Source of the DNA: Chryseosolibacter sp036402075
GTDB lineage: Bacteria; Bacteroidota; Bacteroidia; Cytophagales; Cyclobacteriaceae
Length of the DNA: 64,000 nt
Assembly (NCBI GenBank): GCA_036402075.1
Contig: DASWTP010000260.1
Location: 17,755-81,754 of the forward strand
Direction of reading: 5' to 3'
In this document: piece after piece, positions 23,164 through 30,501 of the stretch
Layout: each line of letters starts with the position of its first letter
Position numbering within the stretch: the first letter of the stretch is position 1
The notes under the pieces: model-generated
Database searches by the model: none
What the model was told of the DNA's origin: nothing
What the model saw: the letters and a program-made list of their open reading frames with translations, nothing else
Made by a program: the position numbers and the translations under genes

Positions 23164-23388
23164 TCAGGACTTTTTTGGCGGGAGATCGAAAGCCTCACTG
23201 GTATGTTCCAGGTATCCTTTATGTGATCCGTCACAGAATTGCTTATTCTTCGATTGACCGCACCGGCACAAGGAAACTACCTCCCGCCCAGCGAGCCCAT
23301 ACGCCTTACCTTGCGCATCTACAATTTCAAAGTCACCTTCTACGCGAAGCGAACCGTTGTTATTTACTGTTAACTTTACTTTCGACAT
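23164..23388 (-). CDS. CDGSH iron-sulfur domain protein
   Basis: This 74-residue protein has the CDGSH cluster-binding motif CRCGQSKNKQFCDGSH, with three Cys and one His to hold a 2Fe-2S cluster. The usual proline before Phe-Cys in the motif is Gln here. The N-terminal beta part (KVKLTVNNNGSLRVEGDFEI) is normal for the small bacterial branch. These proteins act in iron-sulfur or redox handling; the partner is unknown. It is a single gene on the minus strand. Confidence 0.88.
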   Translation of the reverse strand: MSKVKLTVNNNGSLRVEGDFEIVDAQGKAYGLAGREVVSLCRCGQSKNKQFCDGSHKGYLEHTSEAFDLPPKKS

Positions 23389-23434
23389 GCTATCCCTTTA
23401 GTTAAGGCAAAGTTAACCAACGGCCCCGATATCG

Positions 23435-24196
23435 TTAGTCTTTTCTATTGTTTCTTCGCGCTTTGCGTTTGGCCTTACGCTCTTCCCTGGCTGTCTTCGG
23501 CTCAACGGCTTGTGGTTCGGCTGTGCTTTCAGCCTGAACTTCTGCAGTTGGACTCGCTGACTTATTTTGATTTTTCTCTGCCTGCTTTGACGCTGCGTCT
23601 GTACTTTGGTTAGGTTGTTCCTCCTGCTTGCGAATGCGAGGTGTTCCGGTATTCCGGTTACGCTCTGACGACTTCTTTTCTCCGAGATTCATATTACCCG
23701 GCTCCTCCGCCCCGGCAATGTTGGGCTTAGCCCGCTGCACGTTGTTGGTTCCGTCACGTTTCGTTCCGTTGTCACCCGAAAGAATAGCAGGAGATCCGCT
23801 CTCGCTCGTAGTACGCTGAATGACAGCCGGGGTATTGGTTCGCTCCTCACCACCCTGAGTAGTATTATTCTCGTTTGTTAATCCGTTACCATCGTCATCG
23901 GTACCGAGCCCCTGATCCGGATTCTTCTCCAGCACTTCCCCCTGATTGTTATTCGATGTCTCCACCTGATTGTCCAGGGTGTCGGCTTCTTCCTTTTTGC
24001 GATATTGATTGGATTGCACCTCTCCACGATCGTCTTTCAGCTCATTGTCTGTACGCAAACCCTGGGTAGATCTGGTTCGTTCGCGCTCCTGCGTTTTATC
24101 AAGCTCTTTCTCTTTCTTATCGCCTGCCTGGCCCATCGCGGTGAATGACAGTGCTGAGAAGGCGATGGCAGCAGTTATCGTTGCTAATGTTTTCAT
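23435..24196 (-). CDS. Exported, disordered, highly charged protein
   Basis: This 253-residue protein has a clear signal peptide (MKTLATITAAIAFSALSFTA). The rest is low-complexity and almost without hydrophobic residues: rich in Glu, Asn, Thr, Gln, Arg and Lys, with a basic tail (REERKAKRKARRNNRKD). It is predicted to be intrinsically disordered. Composition bias makes family assignment impossible. Possible roles are a periplasmic or surface linker or stress-protective protein, both guesses. Confidence 0.65.
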   Translation of the reverse strand: MKTLATITAAIAFSALSFTAMGQAGDKKEKELDKTQERERTRSTQGLRTDNELKDDRGEVQSNQYRKKEEADTLDNQVETSNNNQGEVLEKNPDQGLGTDDDGNGLTNENNTTQGGEERTNTPAVIQRTTSESGSPAILSGDNGTKRDGTNNVQRAKPNIAGAEEPGNMNLGEKKSSERNRNTGTPRIRKQEEQPNQSTDAASKQAEKNQNKSASPTAEVQAESTAEPQAVEPKTAREERKAKRKARRNNRKD

Positions 24197-24241
24197 ATCG
24201 TTAGTTTTACGCTCTCACGGCTAAAAAACATAGTGCCCAAA

Positions 24242-24277
24242 AATAAAAAGAGCTACCTCTTTCGAAGCAGCTCTCCC
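24242..24277 (-). terminator. Intrinsic terminator of the DUF4136 gene
   Basis: The minus strand has an 11-bp stem with a GAAA tetraloop (AGAGCTGCTTC, GAAA, GAGGTAGCTCT) followed by TTTTTATTTTT. It begins three bases after the ancestral DUF4136 stop codon at 24280-24282, which supports the view that the gene once ran to that point. Confidence 0.85.
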
Positions 24278-24279
24278 GG

Positions 24280-24884
24280 TTACGCGGTAACATCTGATAC
24301 CGGTAAACGCAACGGCTGGTCTGGTGTCACCGGATATTTTTTCATAATAGCTTTTATCCCCTTGGCGATCTGCTTTTGCAGATTCCTGACATTATCTACA
24401 TCGCCCTCAATGGAGCCCCGCCAAACAGCTCATTTGTTTTGCGGTCGGTAATATCAATAACGAGCGTACCCTCCGTCACCGTTTTCACCTGCTCTCTGCT
24501 TCCATAGAAGTAAGGATATCCCCATCCAAGAGCGTAGGGATAAAACCGGTACGGAAAAAATGGGTATGGACCATAACCGTACGGGCTGCCATATGACCGC
24601 TGCTTTTGCTCTGTGTATGTTTTGTAACTCACAATAACATCGCTATTCTTCTCATTGTAAGAAATGCCACGTTTAGCGAATTCATTTTCGATCGTGCGCT
24701 TAATGTTCTTATCGATTAACGCACTGCTATACACAGGATTCTTCACATTGAGATCCGCATTACCCCACGAGAACGACTTATACGACTTGAAATCCGCAGA
24801 ACGGTCGAAGTCAGTAACGGCACACCCGGATGCAAATACCAGCATCGCGAGGGCCAACATTGCAAATCTGAATCTATCTAACAT
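24280..24884 (-). pseudogene. DUF4136 lipoprotein gene with a one-base frameshift
   Basis: The frame opens with a lipoprotein signal (LALAMLVFASGCAVTDFD) and a DUF4136 core (DRSADFKSYKSFSWG, then ENEFAKRGISYNEKNSDVIV), ending early in NELFGGAPLRAM. In the next frame the expected family ending appears at once: WRGSIEGDVDNVRNLQKQIA, then KGIKAIMKKYP and a stop at 24280. One T is missing from the run at 24423-24425 (CTGTTTGGCGG where CTGTTTTGGCGG would keep frame). The upstream frame stops at 24396. This is either a real pseudogene, a phase-variable tract, or a sequencing error. DUF4136 proteins are outer-membrane lipoproteins of unknown role. Confidence 0.75.
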
Positions 24885-25371
24885 ATTGTAATCTCATTTT
24901 TTCCAATATAACGTGTGGGGTACTGGAAAATGTTCAATACAGAATGAAGGAAAAGTTTTGAAGCCGGGAAACATTTCTCCCAAACACTATGTTTTCAATG
25001 GGTACCTTGAATATTTAGAAAAGTAGATTGGAGGAACAAAAAAAAGCAGAGTATTGCCTATCGATATGTCAGAAATAGAAAAAGGAAGTGTGCACTTTTA
25101 CGCATCGAAGAATTCTTCGACCCAATACTTTCTACACCTACATCACTGTTCACCCACCTTGGCAAGGTAAAGAATGCACACCGCCTTGAACACCTATCAC
25201 GCTTCACATTTCAACACCTGGTATTCCTGGAGTTTCCGTATATAAAAAAGCATTCCACCTGCTGTTTTTTGCTACCCCCAGACTACTCGGTAATCGTATA
25301 GCGGAGCTCCTAACGTTAAGGAGAAAGCAGTACACGGTTATATTGTTATCTTAGCGACTTAATTTAACGAT
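24885..25371. other. Intergenic region of about 490 bases with a 16-base palindrome
   Basis: I found no gene. The region holds the perfect palindrome TCGAAGAATTCTTCGA (25105-25120), a weak A-tract/T-tract hairpin at about 25244-25270 (AAAAAAGCA...TGCTGTTTTTT), and a near-palindrome CTCCTAACGTTAAGGAG at about 25306. These could be control sites for the rhomboid gene, but no consensus promoter could be fixed. Confidence 0.5.
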
Positions 25372-26001
25372 GTGATAACCTATACAATTATGGGAATCAC
25401 GGTAGCCGCAAGCTTCCTGGCGTGGAACCAGACGAATTTGTTCGGCAAACTGATGATGAATCCCTACGCCATTGCCCACAAAAACCAATACTATCGATTC
25501 ATTACCTCTGGTCTCATCCACAAAGATCACTTGCATCTTCTTTTTAACATGTTCTCATTTTACTTTTTCGGGCTAGCGGTTGAGCGCGTTTTCAAGGAAG
25601 TGTATGGCGAACGGGGTGGACTGTACTTTATCATTCTTTATATTGTTGCAATCGTTGTCTCTGACCTGCCGACATATTTCAAGAACAGGAACAACCCGGG
25701 GTACAACTCGCTGGGCGCGTCAGGTGCGGTCTCGGCCGTGATCTTTGCTTACATCATCTTTCAACCGTTGCAATCGATCTGCATATACATTGCTTTATGC
25801 ATGCCCGGGTTTATACTGGGAACGCTCTATATCGTCTTCTCCTATTATCAGGGTAGAAAAGCAAACGATAACATCAATCATGATGCACACTTATATGGAG
25901 CGCTGTTCGGATTGTTGTTCTGCGTTGTCACTTATCCAGCGTCCATCCCGCAGTTCATCGACCAAATCAGCAACTGGGAGTTTTTACAAAATATTTTTTA
26001 G
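25372..26001 (+). CDS. Rhomboid family intramembrane serine protease
   Basis: This 209-residue inner-membrane protein has six likely helices. Catalytic serine Ser117 lies in NSLGASGAVSA and the catalytic histidine is His173 in NHDAHLYGALFG. HLHLLFNMF carries the conserved His/Asn of helix two. The start is GTG at 25372, which keeps the N-terminal helix start MITYTIMGITVAASF; an ATG 18 bases later would trim it. It cleaves transmembrane proteins inside the bilayer; the substrate is unknown. The gene stands alone. Confidence 0.92.
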   Translation: MITYTIMGITVAASFLAWNQTNLFGKLMMNPYAIAHKNQYYRFITSGLIHKDHLHLLFNMFSFYFFGLAVERVFKEVYGERGGLYFIILYIVAIVVSDLPTYFKNRNNPGYNSLGASGAVSAVIFAYIIFQPLQSICIYIALCMPGFILGTLYIVFSYYQGRKANDNINHDAHLYGALFGLLFCVVTYPASIPQFIDQISNWEFLQNIF

Positions 26002-26347
26002 AACCTTTTCAGATTTTTTTAAAAGAGGTAGTTAGCGTTTCTTCCGAATATTCACAGCCGAAGGAACGCTTCCAACCGAAACTTATTCCGTCAGGACTCG
26101 TTTGCACCAATTTTACCTTCGGTTCAAAACGCCCTTTTTGCTATCTCCAGCCCATTATCTTTGTAAAAGAAAACGAAACCTCTTAGCAACCGTTTCGTTG
26201 ATATAACCGAGCTCGTGAAGATTTTTTGGCTCAGCATCCAGTGACTGCATGACGCAGTGTTCCGAAAGAAAATAGAATTTGGGGATGCCTGGTAAACGCA
26301 AAACAAATGCTTTCACGACTTGCTGGAAAACACGATAAATTTAGAAA
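26002..26347. other. Intergenic region with a long leader for the next gene
   Basis: There is no gene. TATCTTTG at 26156-26163 matches the -7 consensus exactly, with TTTG at 26137-26140 fifteen bases upstream. A hairpin with 8-base arms AACGAAAC (26172-26179) and GTTTCGTT (26192-26199) lies at the predicted transcript start, giving a leader of nearly 180 bases before the ATG at 26348. Confidence 0.45.
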
Positions 26348-26695
26348 ATGGGTTGGGTAACTATATACATTACAGGCAAGGGTGATTTTCACGATGAAGT
26401 TGGTGAAAAACTGGAAGATTCTGACTTGAAATTAATGCCAGGATACACCGGTGGATCGGCTGTTGAAGGTGAGGTTTACAGCGATTTGTATTGGGTGGAC
26501 GAGAAGGTAAAACTGCGGGAATTGAAGGAGGCGATCGGAAGCAAGTTAATCTGGAAATACCGGTTGAACTTCTACACTTCCCTGGAGTCGTTCATCGAAT
26601 CGCAGAACAAGAAGAAGACGAACGCTGACTTTACAGCGGAAGAAAGAGCACTATTAGCAGAAATGCAGGCCTCCGTTTATCGCGAGGCATCGTAA
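26348..26695 (+). CDS. Hypothetical protein
   Basis: This is a 115-residue soluble protein (MGWVTIYITGKGDFHDEVGE, then LMPGYTGGSAVEGEVYSDLY) with a mixed alpha/beta pattern and a charged C-terminal helix. No family is recognised. It starts at an ATG, has a terminator 29 bases after its stop, and may have a long 5' leader with a hairpin. The protein-like composition and clean gene boundaries support it as real. Confidence 0.65.
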   Translation: MGWVTIYITGKGDFHDEVGEKLEDSDLKLMPGYTGGSAVEGEVYSDLYWVDEKVKLRELKEAIGSKLIWKYRLNFYTSLESFIESQNKKKTNADFTAEERALLAEMQASVYREAS

Positions 26696-26724
26696 AGATA
26701 AGGTTTAGGTTAAGGTGAATTATT

Positions 26725-26761
26725 CCTCTGCCACAGCGATGTGCAGAGGATTTTTCTTTTT
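26725..26761 (+). terminator. Intrinsic terminator
   Basis: Stem CCTCTGCxAC with GTGCAGAGG followed by ATTTTTCTTTTT, placed after the gene ending at 26695 and just before the convergent PBP1A gene. Confidence 0.75.
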
Positions 26762-26766
26762 GGGGC

Positions 26767-29073
26767 CTACCCGTTCCTGTCGCGCCTTCCCTTGTACTTC
26801 GTCACCTTGATTCCCTTCTTTTTCTTTGGAGCAAAGATCCGCTCGAAAAGATTCTTGTTTGACTTGGACCGCTTACAATCCAGCTGCGAGGCGAGGTGTG
26901 ACGGCAGCTCGGGAAACCGTGCGCGCATCACGGGCCGCAGTGTCTTATCCTTATTTGCCTTCTCGATAAATTTGGCAACGATCGGCAGCGCTGTCGCGGA
27001 ACCCTGGCCAAGCGCAGTTGAACGGAAGTGCAGCGAAGGATCATCGGCCCCCACCCACGTACCGATCACGAGCTTTGGCATGATCGCAATAAACCATCCA
27101 TCCACGTTTGCCTGCGTTGTGCCGGTCTTGCCAGCGACATCGTTGGTGATTCCGTACCGGGTTCGCAGCGATGCCCCCGTTCCCTCCGATACCACGCTCT
27201 GCAGCATTTGGATCATCAACTGGGTGCTCTCCTTTGACAGCGCGCGTTCCGGCTTGGCCTCTTTCTTAAACTTCTGGAGCAGGTTCCCTTTGCGGTCGGT
27301 GATCGAGAGCAGGTAAGAAGGTTCATTGTGCATTCCCTGGTTTGCCAAAACGGAGTAGGCGTTTACCATCTCGATAACTGAAATTGTTGGAGTACCCAAC
27401 GCCAATGAAGGCACGGCTGGAAGCTCACTGTTAATTCCCATCCGCCTGACGACTGAAATGGCATTGTTGATCCCGGTTTTCTCAAGTAATTTCACTGACA
27501 CTGTATTAACCGAGCCGGCAAGTCCACCCTCCATTGAATACTTTTGCTCGTACGTATCCTCCTGTGTGTTTGCCGGGGTCCAGCCATCGAGGTTTGTGTA
27601 TGACTCCTGACGCGCTGAAATATAAGAACATGGATTCACGCCTTTTTCAAGCGCTGCAGCATAGAGCAGCGGCTTGAGCGTTGACCCGACCTGTCGTTTG
27701 GTATTTTCCCGCACGTGATCGTACTTAAAATATTTATTGTCGATCCCCCCTACCCACACCTTGATGTCTCCCGTCTGCGGCTCCATCGCCAGTACCCCCG
27801 TCTGAAGAAACTGCAGGTGATGTTTTAATGAATCATACGTGCTCATCTCCACGGCCTTCTCCCCTTCCCACGTAAACACTTTCGTCTTCAGCTTCCTTTT
27901 CAGCCTGGCAATCGCTTTTTCGTGCGACATTCCATCCGCAATCATTCGTTTATACTGCGGAAGCTGTTTGATCTTTGTGTTGGCGAGGGCTTCAATCTTT
28001 TTCTTGTTCAGTTGGTTTTGAAATTTCGCCTGAAGCGATTTCATGTGTGATCGCACAGCTTCCTCAGCATATTTCTGCATTCGCGAATCGATGGTCGTAT
28101 AGATTTTCAGTCCGTCAGTATAAAGATTGTACGGGCTCCCGTCTTCTTTTTCGTTCTCTTTACACCATTGGAGCAGTTCGCGTTGAATATGTGCCCTGAA
28201 GTATGGAGCAAGGCCGGCCGTGTAACTGGTCGGGTTGTATTTCAGCGCCAAGGGTTTTGCCTGGAATCGTTTCTTGTCGTCTACTTTTATAAAGTCATAT
28301 TTGCTCATCTGGGATATGACCACGTTCCTTCTTTTAACCGCGCGCTCTGGAAAAAGGCGGGGGTTATAATAATGAGTAGCCTTAAGCATTCCAATAAGCA
28401 TGGCCGCTTCATCAATGGTGAGATCCTTTACTTTTTTGGAGAAGAATCGATCAGCCGCAGTCTTGACACCATAGGTGTTATCGGCAAAAGGGATCGTATT
28501 CAAATAAAGTACAAGGATCTCATCTTTCGAATAGACATTTTCTATCCGTTTGGCAATCAGAAATTCCCTCACCTTATTAATTGGCAGGGAAAGCATCATG
28601 TATGACTTTCGTGGATAGAGATTTTTGGCAAGCTGTTGGGTGATTGTGCTGCCCCCTCCAGACCCTTCGTCCTGCAGCAGTAAACTTTTGATGAGCACGC
28701 GAAAGAGGCTGCGGTAATCAATTCCATCATGTTCGAAAAAACGGATATCTTCGGTCGCGATCAGGGCATTCTTCAGGCTTTTTGGAATCTCGCTGGCGTC
28801 AACGGGGCTTCGATCCTGCTGATAGTAGCGCCCGAGTAAAACACTATCGGCACTGTAAACTTCGCTGGCAACCGGATTTTGAATATCGCGAAGATCCTCA
28901 CGGGACGGAAGTTTGCCGAAGAATCCTGCCCACACCAGAAATACAAATCCAGCAGTCAAAGCAAGCACGCCAGCAGCACACCGGAGGGCAAGTCTGAAGA
29001 AACGTTTCCAAAAATTAGGTCGGCTAAAAAAATGCGTAATCCTAAAAGTCCACCCTCCCTGTCTGTCCGGCAT
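26767..29073 (-). CDS. mrcA: Class A penicillin-binding protein (PBP1A type)
   Basis: This is a 768-residue bifunctional peptidoglycan synthase. The N-terminal membrane anchor is at about residues 30-51. The GT51 transglycosylase domain has Glu108 in IATEDIRFFEHDGID and GGSTITQQLAKNL. The transpeptidase domain has the S-x-x-K active site at Ser464-Lys467 (GSTLKPL), S-V-N at 521-523 and K-T-G at 649-651. Length and order are normal. It builds glycan strands and cross-links them in the periplasm. It is divergent from the EcsC gene. It is the nearest possible target or client for the LpoB-like lipoprotein at 59.8 kb, which is inference. Confidence 0.95.
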   Translation of the reverse strand: MPDRQGGWTFRITHFFSRPNFWKRFFRLALRCAAGVLALTAGFVFLVWAGFFGKLPSREDLRDIQNPVASEVYSADSVLLGRYYQQDRSPVDASEIPKSLKNALIATEDIRFFEHDGIDYRSLFRVLIKSLLLQDEGSGGGSTITQQLAKNLYPRKSYMMLSLPINKVREFLIAKRIENVYSKDEILVLYLNTIPFADNTYGVKTAADRFFSKKVKDLTIDEAAMLIGMLKATHYYNPRLFPERAVKRRNVVISQMSKYDFIKVDDKKRFQAKPLALKYNPTSYTAGLAPYFRAHIQRELLQWCKENEKEDGSPYNLYTDGLKIYTTIDSRMQKYAEEAVRSHMKSLQAKFQNQLNKKKIEALANTKIKQLPQYKRMIADGMSHEKAIARLKRKLKTKVFTWEGEKAVEMSTYDSLKHHLQFLQTGVLAMEPQTGDIKVWVGGIDNKYFKYDHVRENTKRQVGSTLKPLLYAAALEKGVNPCSYISARQESYTNLDGWTPANTQEDTYEQKYSMEGGLAGSVNTVSVKLLEKTGINNAISVVRRMGINSELPAVPSLALGTPTISVIEMVNAYSVLANQGMHNEPSYLLSITDRKGNLLQKFKKEAKPERALSKESTQLMIQMLQSVVSEGTGASLRTRYGITNDVAGKTGTTQANVDGWFIAIMPKLVIGTWVGADDPSLHFRSTALGQGSATALPIVAKFIEKANKDKTLRPVMRARFPELPSHLASQLDCKRSKSNKNLFERIFAPKKKKGIKVTKYKGRRDRNG

Positions 29074-29174
29074 AATTTCTTTAATCTTTGCTAGTAACGA
29101 AAAATACTGTTCCTTGTTATGCTAATGTGGCCGAGGCAACAATATGTGCGGGCAACCGTAAAAATTCTCTATTG

Positions 29175-29912
29175 ATGGACTACGAAGACGTTGTATTGAC
29201 GGAGCTTGTAATGTGGAAGCGCAAAATGAAACGCTCTCCATCGTTAACGAACGCACTTGCGAAGAAACTTCAAACACGGATCAACACAATTATTCCCGAG
29301 AAAATCCACAAATTTTTCACGGAGGCGATCCGGAACATGACGGAGGCAGTGTGTCTCGGAGCGGAATACACATCACCTCCACCGATGGGCGAAACCACGC
29401 TTGAGGTTCGCGAGGCACTCGTGAAAGAACGCATCAAATTCTACAGGAATACAGCCACGGCCGAGGGTGCCATCACCGGGGCCGGGGGAATTCTTCTGGG
29501 GCTTGCCGATTTTCCGTTATGGCTTGCATTAAAAATGAAAATGTTGTTCGAGATCGCTGCACTATACGGCCGCGATGTAAGTGACTACAAAGAACGTTTG
29601 TTCCTTCTTCACATTTTTGAGTTAACGTTTTCAAGCGCGAAGAATCGGGCGCAGGTATTTGAGAAGATTGAAAACTGGGAACAATATTCCAGGAGGCTGC
29701 CGGACAATGTAAAAAGTTTTGATTGGCGAACATTTCAGCAGGAATACCGCGACTACATTGATCTTGCAAAACTTCTGCAGCTCGTGCCTGGCATTGGCGC
29801 TGCAGTAGGTGCGGTAGTGAATCATCGTCTTACCGAAAAGCTTGGCAACACCGCCATGAATGCATTTCGACTGCGCCTGCACGATTCGTTAAAATTGCCG
29901 GGCATTCCGTAG
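29175..29912 (+). CDS. EcsC family protein
   Basis: This protein of about 245 residues has a soluble N-terminal helix region (DYEDVVLTELVMWKRKMKRS), a hydrophobic centre (GAITGAGGILLGLADFPLWL) and a C-terminal hydrophobic patch (LVPGIGAAVGAVVNHRL). This is the normal EcsC layout. The ATG at 29175 is used because the upstream 29 residues are not conserved-looking. EcsC proteins are peripheral or integral membrane proteins of unclear role linked to ABC transport. The terminator overlaps the end of this gene and faces the PRC-barrel gene. Confidence 0.85.
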   Translation: MDYEDVVLTELVMWKRKMKRSPSLTNALAKKLQTRINTIIPEKIHKFFTEAIRNMTEAVCLGAEYTSPPPMGETTLEVREALVKERIKFYRNTATAEGAITGAGGILLGLADFPLWLALKMKMLFEIAALYGRDVSDYKERLFLLHIFELTFSSAKNRAQVFEKIENWEQYSRRLPDNVKSFDWRTFQQEYRDYIDLAKLLQLVPGIGAAVGAVVNHRLTEKLGNTAMNAFRLRLHDSLKLPGIP

Positions 29913-29930
29913 AACACCCGGCAACTTTTG
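29895..29930. terminator. Bidirectional terminator between convergent genes
   Basis: Stem TTGCCGGG (29895-29902) with CCCGGCAA (29917-29924), T-tracts on both sides (CTTTTG on plus, ATTTTAA on minus). The EcsC stop codon lies in the loop. Confidence 0.7.
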
Positions 29931-30350
29931 TTAAGGGACTACCTGGTAGCCCCAATACGAATCAACGTCACCATAATAAGTGTGATCGTTTGTGTCCGGC
30001 CAGTGATTTTTATCAAAACCCGGAGACATCCGGAGATAGTCTTTATCCTTGTTGAGAATAAATACATGTCGTCCCGGAGAGACGCGAAGTTCTTCGAATG
30101 GAATTGCGAACAACTTGCCACCAATACCTAAAAATGACCCATACTCAAGGACCGCATACTCAATGCGACCGGAATGAACGTTGATCATCAGGTTATCAAT
30201 AGTACCAAGATCCTCACCCTGAGGGTTCTCAACCTTGTCGCCAATGATGGAAGTAGCCGTCAGTCGCTCCAATGGTCGGTTGGCATCCGGACCTTCCTGG
30301 TTAGTACCAGTCCTGTTGTCAACCTCAAAAGATTTCTCGAACGTTCTCAT
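29931..30350 (-). CDS. PRC-barrel domain protein
   Basis: This 139-residue protein has a PRC-barrel core (LTATSIIGDKVENPQGEDLG, then IDNLMINVHSGRIEYAVLEY, then LFAIPFEELRVSPG), the fold found in ribosome maturation and photosystem proteins and in stress-related stand-alone proteins. It has no membrane segment if started at the ATG at 30350. The start is strongly marked by an AGGAGG Shine-Dalgarno seven bases before it, which is unusual in Bacteroidota. Longer frames upstream lack this site. Its function in cells is unknown; similar genes are common in stress loci. Confidence 0.85.
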   Translation of the reverse strand: MRTFEKSFEVDNRTGTNQEGPDANRPLERLTATSIIGDKVENPQGEDLGTIDNLMINVHSGRIEYAVLEYGSFLGIGGKLFAIPFEELRVSPGRHVFILNKDKDYLRMSPGFDKNHWPDTNDHTYYGDVDSYWGYQVVP

Positions 30351-30501
30351 AAATACCTCCTCACTTTTAGTTACAGTTGATATCACGCTCATTTTGTAAA
30401 ATACGATACCAATACCCGCGATTTTCACGATTTGAACCAGCTTAAACAATAAAAAAATCCAATCTTACGTCTTTAATAGCCGGTTGAGCACCTGAATCCA
30501 A

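Noticed and set aside
24886..25240. Small ORF (34 codons, from about 25066) in the gap before the rhomboid gene
   Set aside because: No hydrophobic or conserved pattern, no promoter, and codon use looks random.
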